Of a stretch of 64,000 bases of DNA, positions 36,368 through 43,775 are shown piece by piece; within the stretch, counting starts at the first letter, position 1; every line of letters starts with the position of its first letter. Source of the stretch: an uncultured Atopobiaceae bacterium (GTDB lineage Bacteria; Actinomycetota; Coriobacteriia; Coriobacteriales; Atopobiaceae); assembly GCA_947625405.1 (NCBI GenBank), contig CANQOF010000010.1, positions 1 through 64,000 on the forward strand, read 5' to 3'. A model generated the notes under the pieces. It did no database searches, was not told where the DNA came from, and saw nothing but the letters and a program-made list of their open reading frames with translations. The position numbers and the translations under genes were made by a program.

Positions 36368-36847
36368 TTGCGTGTGCATATCGGTGATGTCCATATGCTG
36401 AACGTGATTCTGAAGGGGCCGAGCGCTTCGGGCAAGACCTGGGTCGCCTGCGCGATCGGCATGGCCGCATGCCGCAGGGGCTACAGGGTGCGCTACTACA
36501 AGGCCCGAAACCTCGTCGCCGAGCTCCGCGTCGCGAGGAAGGTGATCGACGGCTCCTACCAGAGGGCGATCTCCAGGCTGAGGAAAACCCAGCTCCTCAT
36601 CATCGACGACTTCCTGCTCCACGAGGTCACCTCCGAGGAGGTTGGCGAGCTTCTAGAGCTTGTCGACGCGAGGCGCATCGTGGGTTCGACCATCTTCTGC
36701 TCCCATTACCGCCACGGGGGTTGGATCGAGATCATCGGCCGCTCGCCGGTGAGCAAACAGTTCATGTCGAGGGTGTCCTCGAGCTCCTACGTGCTCCGCA
36801 TGGATTCATCGGAAGACATGCGCACACTTGGCTCCGAGATCATCTGA
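36368..36847 (+). pseudogene. IstB-like ATPase of an IS21-family element, 5' truncated
   Basis: IstB is the AAA+ helper of the IS21 transposase. Only the part from Walker A onward survives (VILKGPSASGKTWVACAIG, Walker B LLIIDDFLLHEV, C-terminal RVSSSSYVLRM), about 150 of the usual 250 residues. No istA transposase gene is present upstream. The 36094-36367 region before it is AT-rich and shows no gene apart from the terminator. A dead relic. Confidence 0.85.
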
Positions 36848-36892
36848 GCCCATCGGGCGTCCGTCGTGCTTGCGGCGGGCGCCCACCCATGG

Positions 36893-36948
36893 CGGTAATT
36901 AGCAGCAGGGGTGGTGGTAATTAGTGGAATGCGTGGCGGTTTATAGCA
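36893..36948. mobile_element. IS21 right-end multiple terminal repeats
   Basis: Three copies of a GGYGGTWWATAG/GGYGGTAATTAG motif (near 36893, 36913 and 36938) follow the istB relic. IS21 elements carry such repeated transposase-binding sites at their ends. Confidence 0.6.
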
Positions 36949-36976
36949 ACGGAATCAGGTCGACGGGACGCAAGCT

Positions 36977-38032
36977 CTACTTCGCCGTCAGATCACCCAA
37001 TGACGGCATCCTGGCTTCCATGGCTTCAGCGACCTCTCCCGAAGCATCTGCATAGTCGATGGTCTGGCCATCCGTGGTGTTTTGCCAGCACTCAAGTTCG
37101 TGCGAAAAATCAGAGATCTCTCGCGCGGCATTGAACGAGTTCACGAAGTCTGCGATCCCATCAATCAGTGCGTGCTCCGCCTCACTGAATGGGTCGTTCG
37201 CAGGCAATTTGTTTGGCACTAGCACTTCGCCCCATCCCTGTTCGCAGAATTCCACGATGCCGCTCTCTGCCAGCAGGTAGCGCAAACCTTCCATGCCATC
37301 GACTACGGGGCCGTAGGTGGCGTGGGCGTAGCGGAGACCCGTCAAAGATCTGCCACGGCAAGCGCAGGCAAACATGTCGGCAAAGAAAATCGCCTTCTGG
37401 CTTTTCGTCCAAAAGAGATCTTTGCATTTTTGGGCGAGTAGATATACCAACGCTAAGGCTCGATCGGGGTCGAATGCTCGATATCCATTCTTCGCCGAAG
37501 GCGCGTCTGCAGTCTGGCCTTCCAATTTCGATGGCAGTGGTCGCGCCCAAGGGAGTTCCTTGGCTGGCATCGAGAGCGCCATTTCAATGCTCTCTATAGA
37601 ACGCTCGCTCAGCCTGTTTCGGTTCTTTGCTAAAAGCTGTCGCGCGCCCTGAGGCGTCTTTGTCTGTTCCAGCACCAAGCTGTGCGTTGGATCTGGAATA
37701 TCCCCTCGCTCATATCGATAGACGGTCTGTTCGCCAAACCCAAGGAAGCGGCTGAATTCACGAAGGGAGAGCCCGTAGTGCTCTCGTAGCTCGCGAATCT
37801 CTTCCGGCGATGGAATGCCATGGCGAGCTCGATAGATTGCATAGGCACGATCCAAGTTCTCGCCCTCGACGCGAGCGTCCCCGATTTCCATGCCACAGTT
37901 TGGGCAAATCGCCACGGTCTCCGTGAAGTCGATCTCATCGCCACGAACACGCAGCTTTGCCGGCTGCTCTCGGAGCTCGGAGCAAACGTTCGTGTCGCAC
38001 TCAGGGCAGTAGGTGTCCAAGGAATCAATCAT
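36977..38032 (-). CDS. Zinc-finger/XRE/Panacea (DUF4065) antitoxin
   Basis: 351 residues in three domains. An N-terminal YgiT-type zinc finger (CPECDTNVC ... CPNCGME) comes first. An XRE helix-turn-helix near residues 80-130 (LREHYGLSLREFSRFLGFGE) follows, and then a C-terminal DUF4065/Panacea domain (KSQKAIFFADMFACACRGRS, YGPVVDGMEGL). Panacea domains are a described class of toxin-neutralising modules, and YgiT fingers occur in MqsA antitoxins. ATG at 38032 overlaps the toxin stop by 8 bp behind GAGAGGCG. An in-frame ATG at 38089 lies inside the toxin gene. Toxin-first order is typical of mqsRA. Confidence 0.88.
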   Translation of the reverse strand: MIDSLDTYCPECDTNVCSELREQPAKLRVRGDEIDFTETVAICPNCGMEIGDARVEGENLDRAYAIYRARHGIPSPEEIRELREHYGLSLREFSRFLGFGEQTVYRYERGDIPDPTHSLVLEQTKTPQGARQLLAKNRNRLSERSIESIEMALSMPAKELPWARPLPSKLEGQTADAPSAKNGYRAFDPDRALALVYLLAQKCKDLFWTKSQKAIFFADMFACACRGRSLTGLRYAHATYGPVVDGMEGLRYLLAESGIVEFCEQGWGEVLVPNKLPANDPFSEAEHALIDGIADFVNSFNAAREISDFSHELECWQNTTDGQTIDYADASGEVAEAMEARMPSLGDLTAK

Positions 38033-38372
38033 CTTCGCGCCTCTCACTAAACGCATGTACTGACAGGCATTTCGCCTGTCTCTTATCAACTCGGATGGAC
38101 AGCTTCAGATAAAACTTCTCGCCCTTGAATGACGGTGAGAACTCGGCAACGTTCCAGTTATCTGCAAAACGTGGATCTCTGTCTCTTTCGGGGCCGTCAA
38201 AGCAATCTTCTACCTCGAGCGAGAGGATGATCTCCTCGAGCATTGTCGGCGTCATGCCGCGATCAGCCATGAACTTGAGGCTTGCACGTCGGCGCACGAG
38301 GATGATGGAGCTTTCCGTCACGAAGCGCTTCAGCTGGGCGAGGAAGAGTGCGGCGAATTGCGTGCGAGTCAT
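38025..38372 (-). CDS. MqsR-like toxin
   Basis: 115 residues. The pattern FVTESSIILVRRRASLKFMA ... LSLEVEDCFDGPERDRDP ... YLKLSIRVDKRQAKCLSVHAF resembles the RelE-fold MqsR-family mRNA interferases, where a GPExD motif follows a helix. ATG at 38372 is supported by GGAGG 7 bp upstream. An in-frame ATG at 38411 would overlap the palindromic operator. It precedes and overlaps the zinc-finger/Panacea antitoxin. The family call rests on motif pattern and gene context. Confidence 0.72.
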   Translation of the reverse strand: MTRTQFAALFLAQLKRFVTESSIILVRRRASLKFMADRGMTPTMLEEIILSLEVEDCFDGPERDRDPRFADNWNVAEFSPSFKGEKFYLKLSIRVDKRQAKCLSVHAFSERREDD

Positions 38373-38392
38373 GTCTCTCCCTCCGAGCTGTA

Positions 38393-38410
38393 TGTCATCA
38401 TATGATGACA
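38393..38410. promoter_or_regulatory. 18-bp perfect palindrome, operator of the toxin-antitoxin operon
   Basis: TGTCATCATATGATGACA lies 21 bp upstream of the toxin start. Its symmetry suits the XRE domain of the antitoxin as autorepressor. The remaining bases to 38527 show no gene. Confidence 0.65.
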
Positions 38411-38527
38411 CGCTGCGAAGGTCAACTGATCAATACGAGACTGCGCGATTGTGTGCGCGGTGGAAGAGGTGTGTTGGCTTGACGAGCGTTTGGTTCTCAA
38501 TGTCTACAGACTACGCCTCGTTCTCTT

Positions 38528-39466
38528 CTACCCCTCGTCGGCGAAGTAGTCGAGGTCGACGCGCTTGAGCCTGATCGTGCTCTCGGTGGTGACGCCGAGG
38601 TCGTACTTGATCATGAGCTCTACCAGGCGCTTTCCGTCAATGAGCGAAATCGTAGAATGCGGATAGCCATGTGCAAACTCCCGCGCACCGCGACTGAAGG
38701 TGCTGGTGGTCACGAAGATGCCGTTGCGCACGCTGCCAAGCGCCCCGGCAAAGCTCTGGATGGCTTCCCGCCCGACGGTGTTGCCCGGCTCATAGCGTTT
38801 CGCCTGCGTGTAGATGGGATGGAATCCCAGCTCATCAGTTGAGATGATGCCGTCGATGCCATCATCTCCGGACTTCTTCGTCACGGAGCCGATGCCATAC
38901 CCCATCTTCACGAGCAAATCCACCACGAGCCGCTCGAAGAAGTCGGAATCATGGTCGAGGATCGCCTTGAGCAAATCCTCGCCGAGCACCTCGTCCATCT
39001 GGTCTTTCAAGCTCTCAATGCGCTCCCTCGGAGACTGCTCGTCCTGCTCCAAGGAGTCGATATCCTTCGAGTTTTCCTCTTGCTTGATCAAGCCCTCCGA
39101 CGTGCGTTTGGCAGTCGGCTCTCTCCTCTGCCAGGGATTGAGTTCCGAGATCCGTTGCCGCAAGAGCGCGCTCAGCTCAACGGGACTAAGCTCCTGAGCT
39201 TGCACTTTCCTTCCTGTGTCATTGATCGCGTAAAAGCCTTTGCGCACCCTATCTATGAGTTGTGCTCGCTCGAGATAAGAGATGCTCCAACCCGTGCGAC
39301 TGCCATAGACCGTAGATCCGCTTGACGTCTGTTTTGCGCAGTCTTCCGGAGAGAGGTTCAATAAATCCCGAACCGCCTCTCTGGCAGTCTTGCGTGAGTA
39401 TTCCTGGCCGTTCGCGAAGAGGTCAAGAACGATCCCGTACATATCAGTCTGGCTGGGAATGGCCAT
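38528..39466 (-). CDS. Mrr-type restriction endonuclease
   Basis: 312 residues. An N-terminal winged helix (Mrr_N, about 1-90), a charged linker and a C-terminal PD-(D/E)xK nuclease domain follow (DFFERLVVDLLVKMGYG, catalytic Asp in GDDGIDGII, QxK as YTQAKRYEPG). Mrr enzymes cut methylated DNA, so this is a type IV restriction system. The start at 39466 is set by AAGGAG 6 bp upstream. An ORF extension to 39682 runs into an Abi relic and is not used. Confidence 0.9.
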   Translation of the reverse strand: MAIPSQTDMYGIVLDLFANGQEYSRKTAREAVRDLLNLSPEDCAKQTSSGSTVYGSRTGWSISYLERAQLIDRVRKGFYAINDTGRKVQAQELSPVELSALLRQRISELNPWQRREPTAKRTSEGLIKQEENSKDIDSLEQDEQSPRERIESLKDQMDEVLGEDLLKAILDHDSDFFERLVVDLLVKMGYGIGSVTKKSGDDGIDGIISTDELGFHPIYTQAKRYEPGNTVGREAIQSFAGALGSVRNGIFVTTSTFSRGAREFAHGYPHSTISLIDGKRLVELMIKYDLGVTTESTIRLKRVDLDYFADEG

Positions 39467-39497
39467 GCTGGCTCCTTCGGCCGTGCAGATAATACAG

Positions 39498-39716
39498 TTA
39501 TGCAGCCAGTTTAGCGTGCAGTGTGCTGATGTCTGGAGAGTACCTTGTACCTGGCTCGAAAAGGTCATCGGAGATAGGGAAGGGATCCCTGTAGCCATTG
39601 ATAACCTGCGAGTAACCCTCCCGTGTGAGATGCTCCTGGGCACCAGCATCGATGATAAGGTCACGACTTTTGAGAAGCTCAAGCTGTGCGTCTCAAGCGA
39701 TGAAGGGCTTGTCTAA
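39498..39716 (-). pseudogene. Abi_2-family abortive infection protein, N-terminal fragment
   Basis: Reading the minus strand from 39716 gives KPFIA, an in-frame TGA at 39693-39695, then QLELLKSRDLIIDAGAQEHL ... GYSQVINGYRDPF ... LFEPGTRYSPDISTLHAKLA and TAA at 39498. This is the start of an Abi_2 (AbiD/AbiF-like) protein, where the stop normally is an aromatic residue. The remaining two thirds are missing. Not visible as an intact ORF. Confidence 0.65.
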
Positions 39717-40297
39717 TCATTCGCTCCGAAAGGCGACGAGGCCGCTCGTGGCGACCCCGAAGAGCCGGGCCGGCGTACCGTTGCCCGGTCTGATCACACG
39801 TTCAGGATAACGTGAAGTTGTGCAGATTCGGTCGGGGGAATCGATCAAGTCTCGAATGTTGGTGCATGCGCGGATCCCAGACAGGGATCAGGGATGGATA
39901 ATGTTTACTGTCAAGAATCTCAGGGTGACATCGGAGACTTAGGTAAAGGCATTGGCCCAACAACGCCTCTAGCCGATAGGTGTAGTCGCTGCCCCGCCGT
40001 TCAAGTGGATTGTTCGGCATACCGGCACTGGTGAAGCTGCTTTTCGAAGTGTCCTTAAACATGAGGTCGAGAACGTGCGGCCAAATGCGCTCTCCGAGGC
40101 GCTGGGGGATCAACACAACATCCCCCTCGCTCGAGGAGCAGAAGCTCGCTCGACTTCGCTCTGAGACATTGCGGCGTCTACCCGCTAGAGAATCTCCTTC
40201 GAGTCCAGTTTCTCCAGATCGATCGTCTTATCGGCGATGACCCTGTGGATCGCGTTGTCGCTTGCGGTGATGACGGGATCCCAAGCCCAATACGGCA
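39717..40297. other. Decayed intergenic region
   Basis: No intact gene. A minus-strand frame ending at 40186 reads VITASDNAIHRVIADKTI then DLEKLDSKEIL and stop, which looks like the C-terminus of a lost protein. A plus-strand frame near 40040-40160 (AFRSVLKHEVENVRPNALSE) is also protein-like. Neither could be assigned. Confidence 0.4.
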
Positions 40298-40573
40298 ACC
40301 GACGCCGCATCGGGATGGATCCTCGACGAGCTCGAAGAGGGAAAGGTTCTCCCCAAGGCGCGCAAACGGGAAGACGTCGTCCCCGACGGCGAGGGCTTCG
40401 TGAGCCTCCTCGCCCTCGACATGGACGCGTACGCGGAGCGCTACGGCAGGAAGGCCGTTCGCAAGAATCTCACGATCCCCGCATGACTGAACACGTTCGC
40501 GGAGAAGAACTCGATCAATTTCTCGCAAGTCCTCCAGGAAGCGCTCACGCGCACCTACCTCGCCCAGGCGTAA
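40298..40573 (+). pseudogene. HicB-like antitoxin remnant with internal TGA
   Basis: The plus-strand frame reads WILDELEEGKVLP ... GFVSLLALDMDAYAERYGRK AVRKNLTIPA, then TGA at 40484-40486, then LNTFAEKNSINFSQVLQEAL and TAA. In HicB homologues a Trp stands where the TGA is, so one base change broke it. The N-terminus (HicB fold start) is also missing, and no hicA partner is present. Confidence 0.75.
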
Positions 40574-41247
40574 GCGGCGCAACGTGGGCTATCTCCGTAT
40601 GTGCATATTGCAACCCGATTTGAGGGTGCGAATGCGTACTTTGCACACCAAATCCAACGGCAAGACGCGTATCTTGCAAACCTTGGGCGCGGAGCGATGG
40701 CATGCATCGGCGAGGACCGCCAAGGTCGGCGTCGGCGCGAGTCATTGGGGGCTGAGGTGCAGGTCGAGGCCATAAGCGTTCTTAGGATGTGCGTCACGAT
40801 GCCAGCGGGGCCCTTGCGGTGTACTTCGTGGCACGGATGCCATTCCGGTGTACGCGCGCGGCTCGATTTCGTACACCATAAGCGCACCTGCGGCGTTTTC
40901 GTACACCGCAAGCTCGTCCTTGGCAGCGGACCCGTACACCGCAAGGCCCTTCGCGGTCCGAAGTACACCGCAAGCTCACGTATGCCACTGCAAGATCAAA
41001 TGCCACCGCAAGCTCACGTATGCCACCGCGAGCGCACCAGAGTTGTCGCATCTACACCAGCGCATCCGTTCATTTCGAGGAAAACGAGCATTCCATTCCG
41101 AGGATTTCCGTTATCCCGTTTCGAGGATTTCCGTTACCTCGTTTCGAGAATCCGCGTAGGCGGATGGAACAGAGGGACGAGTACGTCGAGGAACTCCGGT
41201 CCGAATTCCCTGCTGGCGAGGCGCAGTCTCCTCCCCATCGGCATACT
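40574..41247. other. Non-coding region rich in diverged mosaic repeats
   Basis: Several short frames run through this region but follow the repeat units and show no protein family. It contains mosaic repeat copy C (40811-40975), trailing degenerate units to about 41040, and an AT-rich stretch of ATTCCRT/GAGGATTTCCGTTA direct repeats at 41085-41150. Confidence 0.55.
40811..40975. repeat. Mosaic repeat, copy C
   Basis: A left inverted core CTTGCGGTGTACTT at 40813 is followed by forward cores (GTACACCGCAAG) at 40871 (degenerate), 40901, 40934 and 40963. The 30/33/29-bp spacing of the forward cores is identical to copies A and B, although the intervening sequence has diverged. Confidence 0.75.
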
Positions 41248-41283
41248 CGTAATTGTTGTGAAGTGCGCGTGCGAGACTCGGAG
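41248..41283 (+). repeat. Dispersed 35-bp element (CGTAATTGTTGTGAAG type), copy 1
   Basis: It matches 57556-57590 at nearly all positions. A weaker copy lies at 43679-43700. Each sits upstream of a gene (mazE, a small ORF, recQ). Confidence 0.65.
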
Positions 41284-41308
41284 CGATCGAGAAACTGCCT
41301 ATACTGTC

Positions 41309-41320
41309 TATACATGTATA
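41309..41320. promoter_or_regulatory. 12-bp palindrome in mazEF promoter
   Basis: TATACATGTATA, 16 bp before the mazE start and overlapping a TATACT-like -10 box, fits an autoregulatory operator for the MazE antitoxin. Confidence 0.5.
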
Positions 41321-41336
41321 AACGAAGGGACACCAC

Positions 41337-41588
41337 ATGGTAGCGATGCATGCCACGCTCACGAAATGGGGCAACGGGCGGGGAATCCTCTTGCCAAAGG
41401 AAATGTGCGAGGCGCTCTCGCTCTCCGTCGGCGACAGCGTCTCGCTCGTGCTCGATGAATCGAGCCGCACCGTGGTGCTCGAGAACCCTAAGGCCTACAC
41501 GCTCAGTGCGCTCATGGCCGGCTACGACGGTCCCAAGCCAGGCGAGGTTGATGCGCCCGACGCGTCGGTTGGCGGGGAGCTCTGGTAG
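41337..41588 (+). CDS. mazE: MazE-type (AbrB-fold) antitoxin
   Basis: 83 residues. The swapped-hairpin AbrB/MazE DNA-binding motif is at the N-terminus (LTKWGNGRGILLPKEMCEAL, then VGDSVSLVLDE), with a flexible acidic C-terminus that would wrap the toxin. AAGGGA lies 7 bp upstream. The ATG at 41346 is an alternative. Two bases separate it from mazF, a normal mazEF arrangement. Confidence 0.92.
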   Translation: MVAMHATLTKWGNGRGILLPKEMCEALSLSVGDSVSLVLDESSRTVVLENPKAYTLSALMAGYDGPKPGEVDAPDASVGGELW

Positions 41589-41590
41589 CG

Positions 41591-41914
41591 ATGGTCTTTT
41601 CCCAGGGCGACATCATTCGATTTGACCTCACTCCTTCCATCGGCCACGAACCACGAGGCAAGCGCCCAGCCATGGTGGTGAGTTCATTCGAGTTCAACGC
41701 GTCCACGAGCATGACGCTCGTGTGCCCGATTACCACGACGCTCAATCGCTTCCCGCTTCACCTCGAGCTCCCCGCGGGGCTCGACACCATCGGTTGCGTC
41801 GCGTGCGAGCAGGTGCGTGCGTACGACCTCGAGGCGAGGGGCGCGGAACGCGTCGAATCCGTCCCACAGGATTTCATCGACAAGGTCAGAACCTGCATGA
41901 AGTCGTTCTTCTAG
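41591..41914 (+). CDS. mazF: MazF/PemK-type mRNA interferase toxin
   Basis: 107 residues, full family length. MazF hallmarks are GDIIRFDLTPSIGHEPRGKR PAMVVS (active-site Arg loop and the RPA/VV strand), LVCPITTTLN, and the C-terminal CEQVRAYDL strand. It cleaves mRNA at short sequence motifs when MazE is degraded. Coupled directly to mazE. Confidence 0.93.
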   Translation: MVFSQGDIIRFDLTPSIGHEPRGKRPAMVVSSFEFNASTSMTLVCPITTTLNRFPLHLELPAGLDTIGCVACEQVRAYDLEARGAERVESVPQDFIDKVRTCMKSFF

Positions 41915-42222
41915 GGCCGCCCCGCATCCCCGAGGCCACGATCATCGTCGGGCAGATCACCCCATGGGAGTTGAACGAAACTCGGGCATACCTGCGCGAG
42001 GTGGGCGGCATGGCCGAGCGAATCAACGTGCGACCCGCCGTGGAGTGGCTCATCGAAGGCTGAGCGCTGCTGAGCGCTGCCATGGAAAGGCGCCTGGGCT
42101 CGCCCGTAGCACCCGCTGCCGCTCTCGCGGAGGCGTCGGGAGAGCGTGCCCGCAGGGCTGTCGGCTTGCAACGGGCATCGTGATGCTCGAAGCGCATCAC
42201 TCCATGCATCTACTTGGGGTGC
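41915..42222. other. Intergenic, with a protein-like fragment
   Basis: The plus-strand frame ending at 42063 reads TIIVGQITPWELNETRAYLR and continues for 27 residues to TGA. It looks like the C-terminus of a lost protein I cannot name. Nothing recognised in 42064-42222. No immunity-type gene is seen after the MuF toxin relic. Confidence 0.4.
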
Positions 42223-43110
42223 TTACCTTATTCTTCGCAAGGAGCCGTCTCGCAGGATGAGGTATATCTTGCCTCGCTTGAAGGCGTGGCTTCGCTTGAT
42301 CCATCTCGCCACGTCCTCGTCGGTTGCGCTGCTCTTATTGAGCGAGTTGTTGAAGACGATGACCTTGGCGTCTTTCTTGCCGCGACTCGTTTGCTTGATG
42401 TGGCTATCGATGGTGTTGAACGAAGAGGCCTCCCTGAGCGTCTTGATCTCGAGTCCACCCGCGCAATCGGCAAGCCCGCGCGTGTGCGTGATCTCATTTA
42501 TTGTTTCTTCGTACTGGTCGACGACGAAGGTGCAGCGAACGCCATGCTTCTTCAGGGCTTCCGCGGTTCTCAATTCGTCGGCATGGTCTGCCCGCGCCTG
42601 CTCCGTTCTGGTTTTCCATTCCTTCGTCCCCGGTTTGTCGTAACCGATTTCCGGTTCCTTGCCGCTTCGCAGCCACTCGGGATCGCGGGTGGCCATCTCT
42701 GCAAGGATGGCGCGGGCGGTGGCATCGTCGATCTTGGGGACTTCCTCTTTCGGTATTACGCGCCCGTCGAATATGGTTGCCGCGCAGTCGCAATAGCCCC
42801 GGTACAGGGCATCGGGGTCGTAGCCCTCGTGATCAGTCGCGGGGAGCCGCTTGTATCCGCCCGATCCGTCCACACCTCATGCGAGTCGAACGACGGATCC
42901 ACCTGGCGGTCGCATCCGGCATGGTAGCGGTCGAGCTTGCTCGCCTTATCCTCAGAACGGCAGACGAACCCCCCCGATCGCAAGAGCCAGGAGAAGGAAT
43001 ACGTCTCCGACCTCGTGGAGATGCGTGCGAAGCGGAGCCCGATCTGGTTGCGCATCCCGTTCGCGAACATCGTGGTACCGGTGGCGTTGCCGATTCGACC
43101 ATGTTTCAGT
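42223..43110 (-). pseudogene. Frameshifted phage MuF-type head protein with C-terminal nuclease-like toxin domain
   Basis: The minus-strand frame from 43110 (TTMFANGMRNQIGLRFARI) aligns with the intact MuF protein at 55356-56654 (TTMFANGAADRAHPRFARV). After a frameshift near 42850-42890, the frame ending at 42223 continues DHEGYDPDALYRGYCD. The last 115 residues (GLEIKTLREASSFNTIDSHI, DAKVIVFNNSL, GKIYLILRDGSLRRI) look like a tRNA-nuclease or BECR-type toxin domain, unlike the papain-like domain of the other copy. MuF polymorphic toxins of temperate phages are a described class. The 5' half is missing. Confidence 0.68.
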
Positions 43111-43202
43111 CTGCGCCCGAGATCGTGCTCACCACTCCGCGAGCCTCACGAAGTAGAGACCGCAAGTGCGTTTACGGCGCACGCCACGATGTCGTGGGGG
43201 TC

Positions 43203-43272
43203 CTTGCGGCGTACTTCGTGGCACAGAGGCCTTTCGGGTGCGCGCGATCGACCCGATTTCGCACACCGCAAG
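43203..43272. repeat. Mosaic repeat, copy D (short)
   Basis: Left core CTTGCGGCGTACTT at 43203 and right core GCACACCGCAAG at 43261 are separated by exactly the 58 bp seen in copy C. It abuts the IS3 relic. Confidence 0.65.
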
Positions 43273-43276
43273 GCCA

Positions 43277-43473
43277 AACGCCTTCTCCGAGGGCCTCTTC
43301 GGGCGTCTCAAGGTCGAGTTCTTCCACGGCAGGGACTGGCAGGGCGTGGCCATCGACGAGTTCGAGAGGATGCTCGACGTCTACCTCACGTGGTATCGCG
43401 ACGTGAGACGCAAGAGCAATCTGGCTACGTGAGTCCGATGCAGTACCGGAGGGAGCTGGGGCTGATAGCATGA
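43277..43473 (+). pseudogene. IS3-family transposase C-terminal fragment, frameshifted
   Basis: NAFSEGLFGRLKVEFFHGRD, then AIDEFERMLDVYLTWYRD and RRKSNL, is the end of the DDE integrase core of IS3 OrfB. One missing base near 43424 shifts the frame before SPMQYRRELGLIA and TGA, the usual IS3 C-terminus. The sequence from 43474 to 43775 holds no gene. It includes a weak copy of the CGTAATTGTTGTG element at 43679. Confidence 0.85.
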
Positions 43474-43775
43474 CCGTCGGCGGTCCAGGATTTCCACCGC
43501 ATTCCCCAATTAGGCGAAGAGTCCTTCACGCCGACTTTCGGGACTCAAACCGTCTTCGAGCTGCTGCAATGCGGGCGCAGGATCCATCTTGCAGTTGCCC
43601 GTAAACTCGGTCGCGTGCAGAATGCGAGCCTCGCTCGCTGTCGAGGAACACGCCGCACCTGCGTCAGCGCGGATGCCCCTAATTGTTGTTGAGTTCGCGT
43701 TGTAGGCTGAGCGAACGTTGGAGGATCGGGCGTTGCGCCTTCACTGAGGTGCCGCCCGCGGGGAAATGAGACGCC

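Noticed and set aside
39467-39682. N-terminal extension of the Mrr protein
   Set aside because: It lies over the Abi_2 relic in another frame. The Mrr winged helix begins just after the ATG at 39466, which has an RBS.
40871-41040. Small CRISPR-like array
   Set aside because: Cores are only 11-12 bp, intervals vary between 29 and 33 bp, and the segments between cores are conserved among copies A, B and C, unlike spacers.
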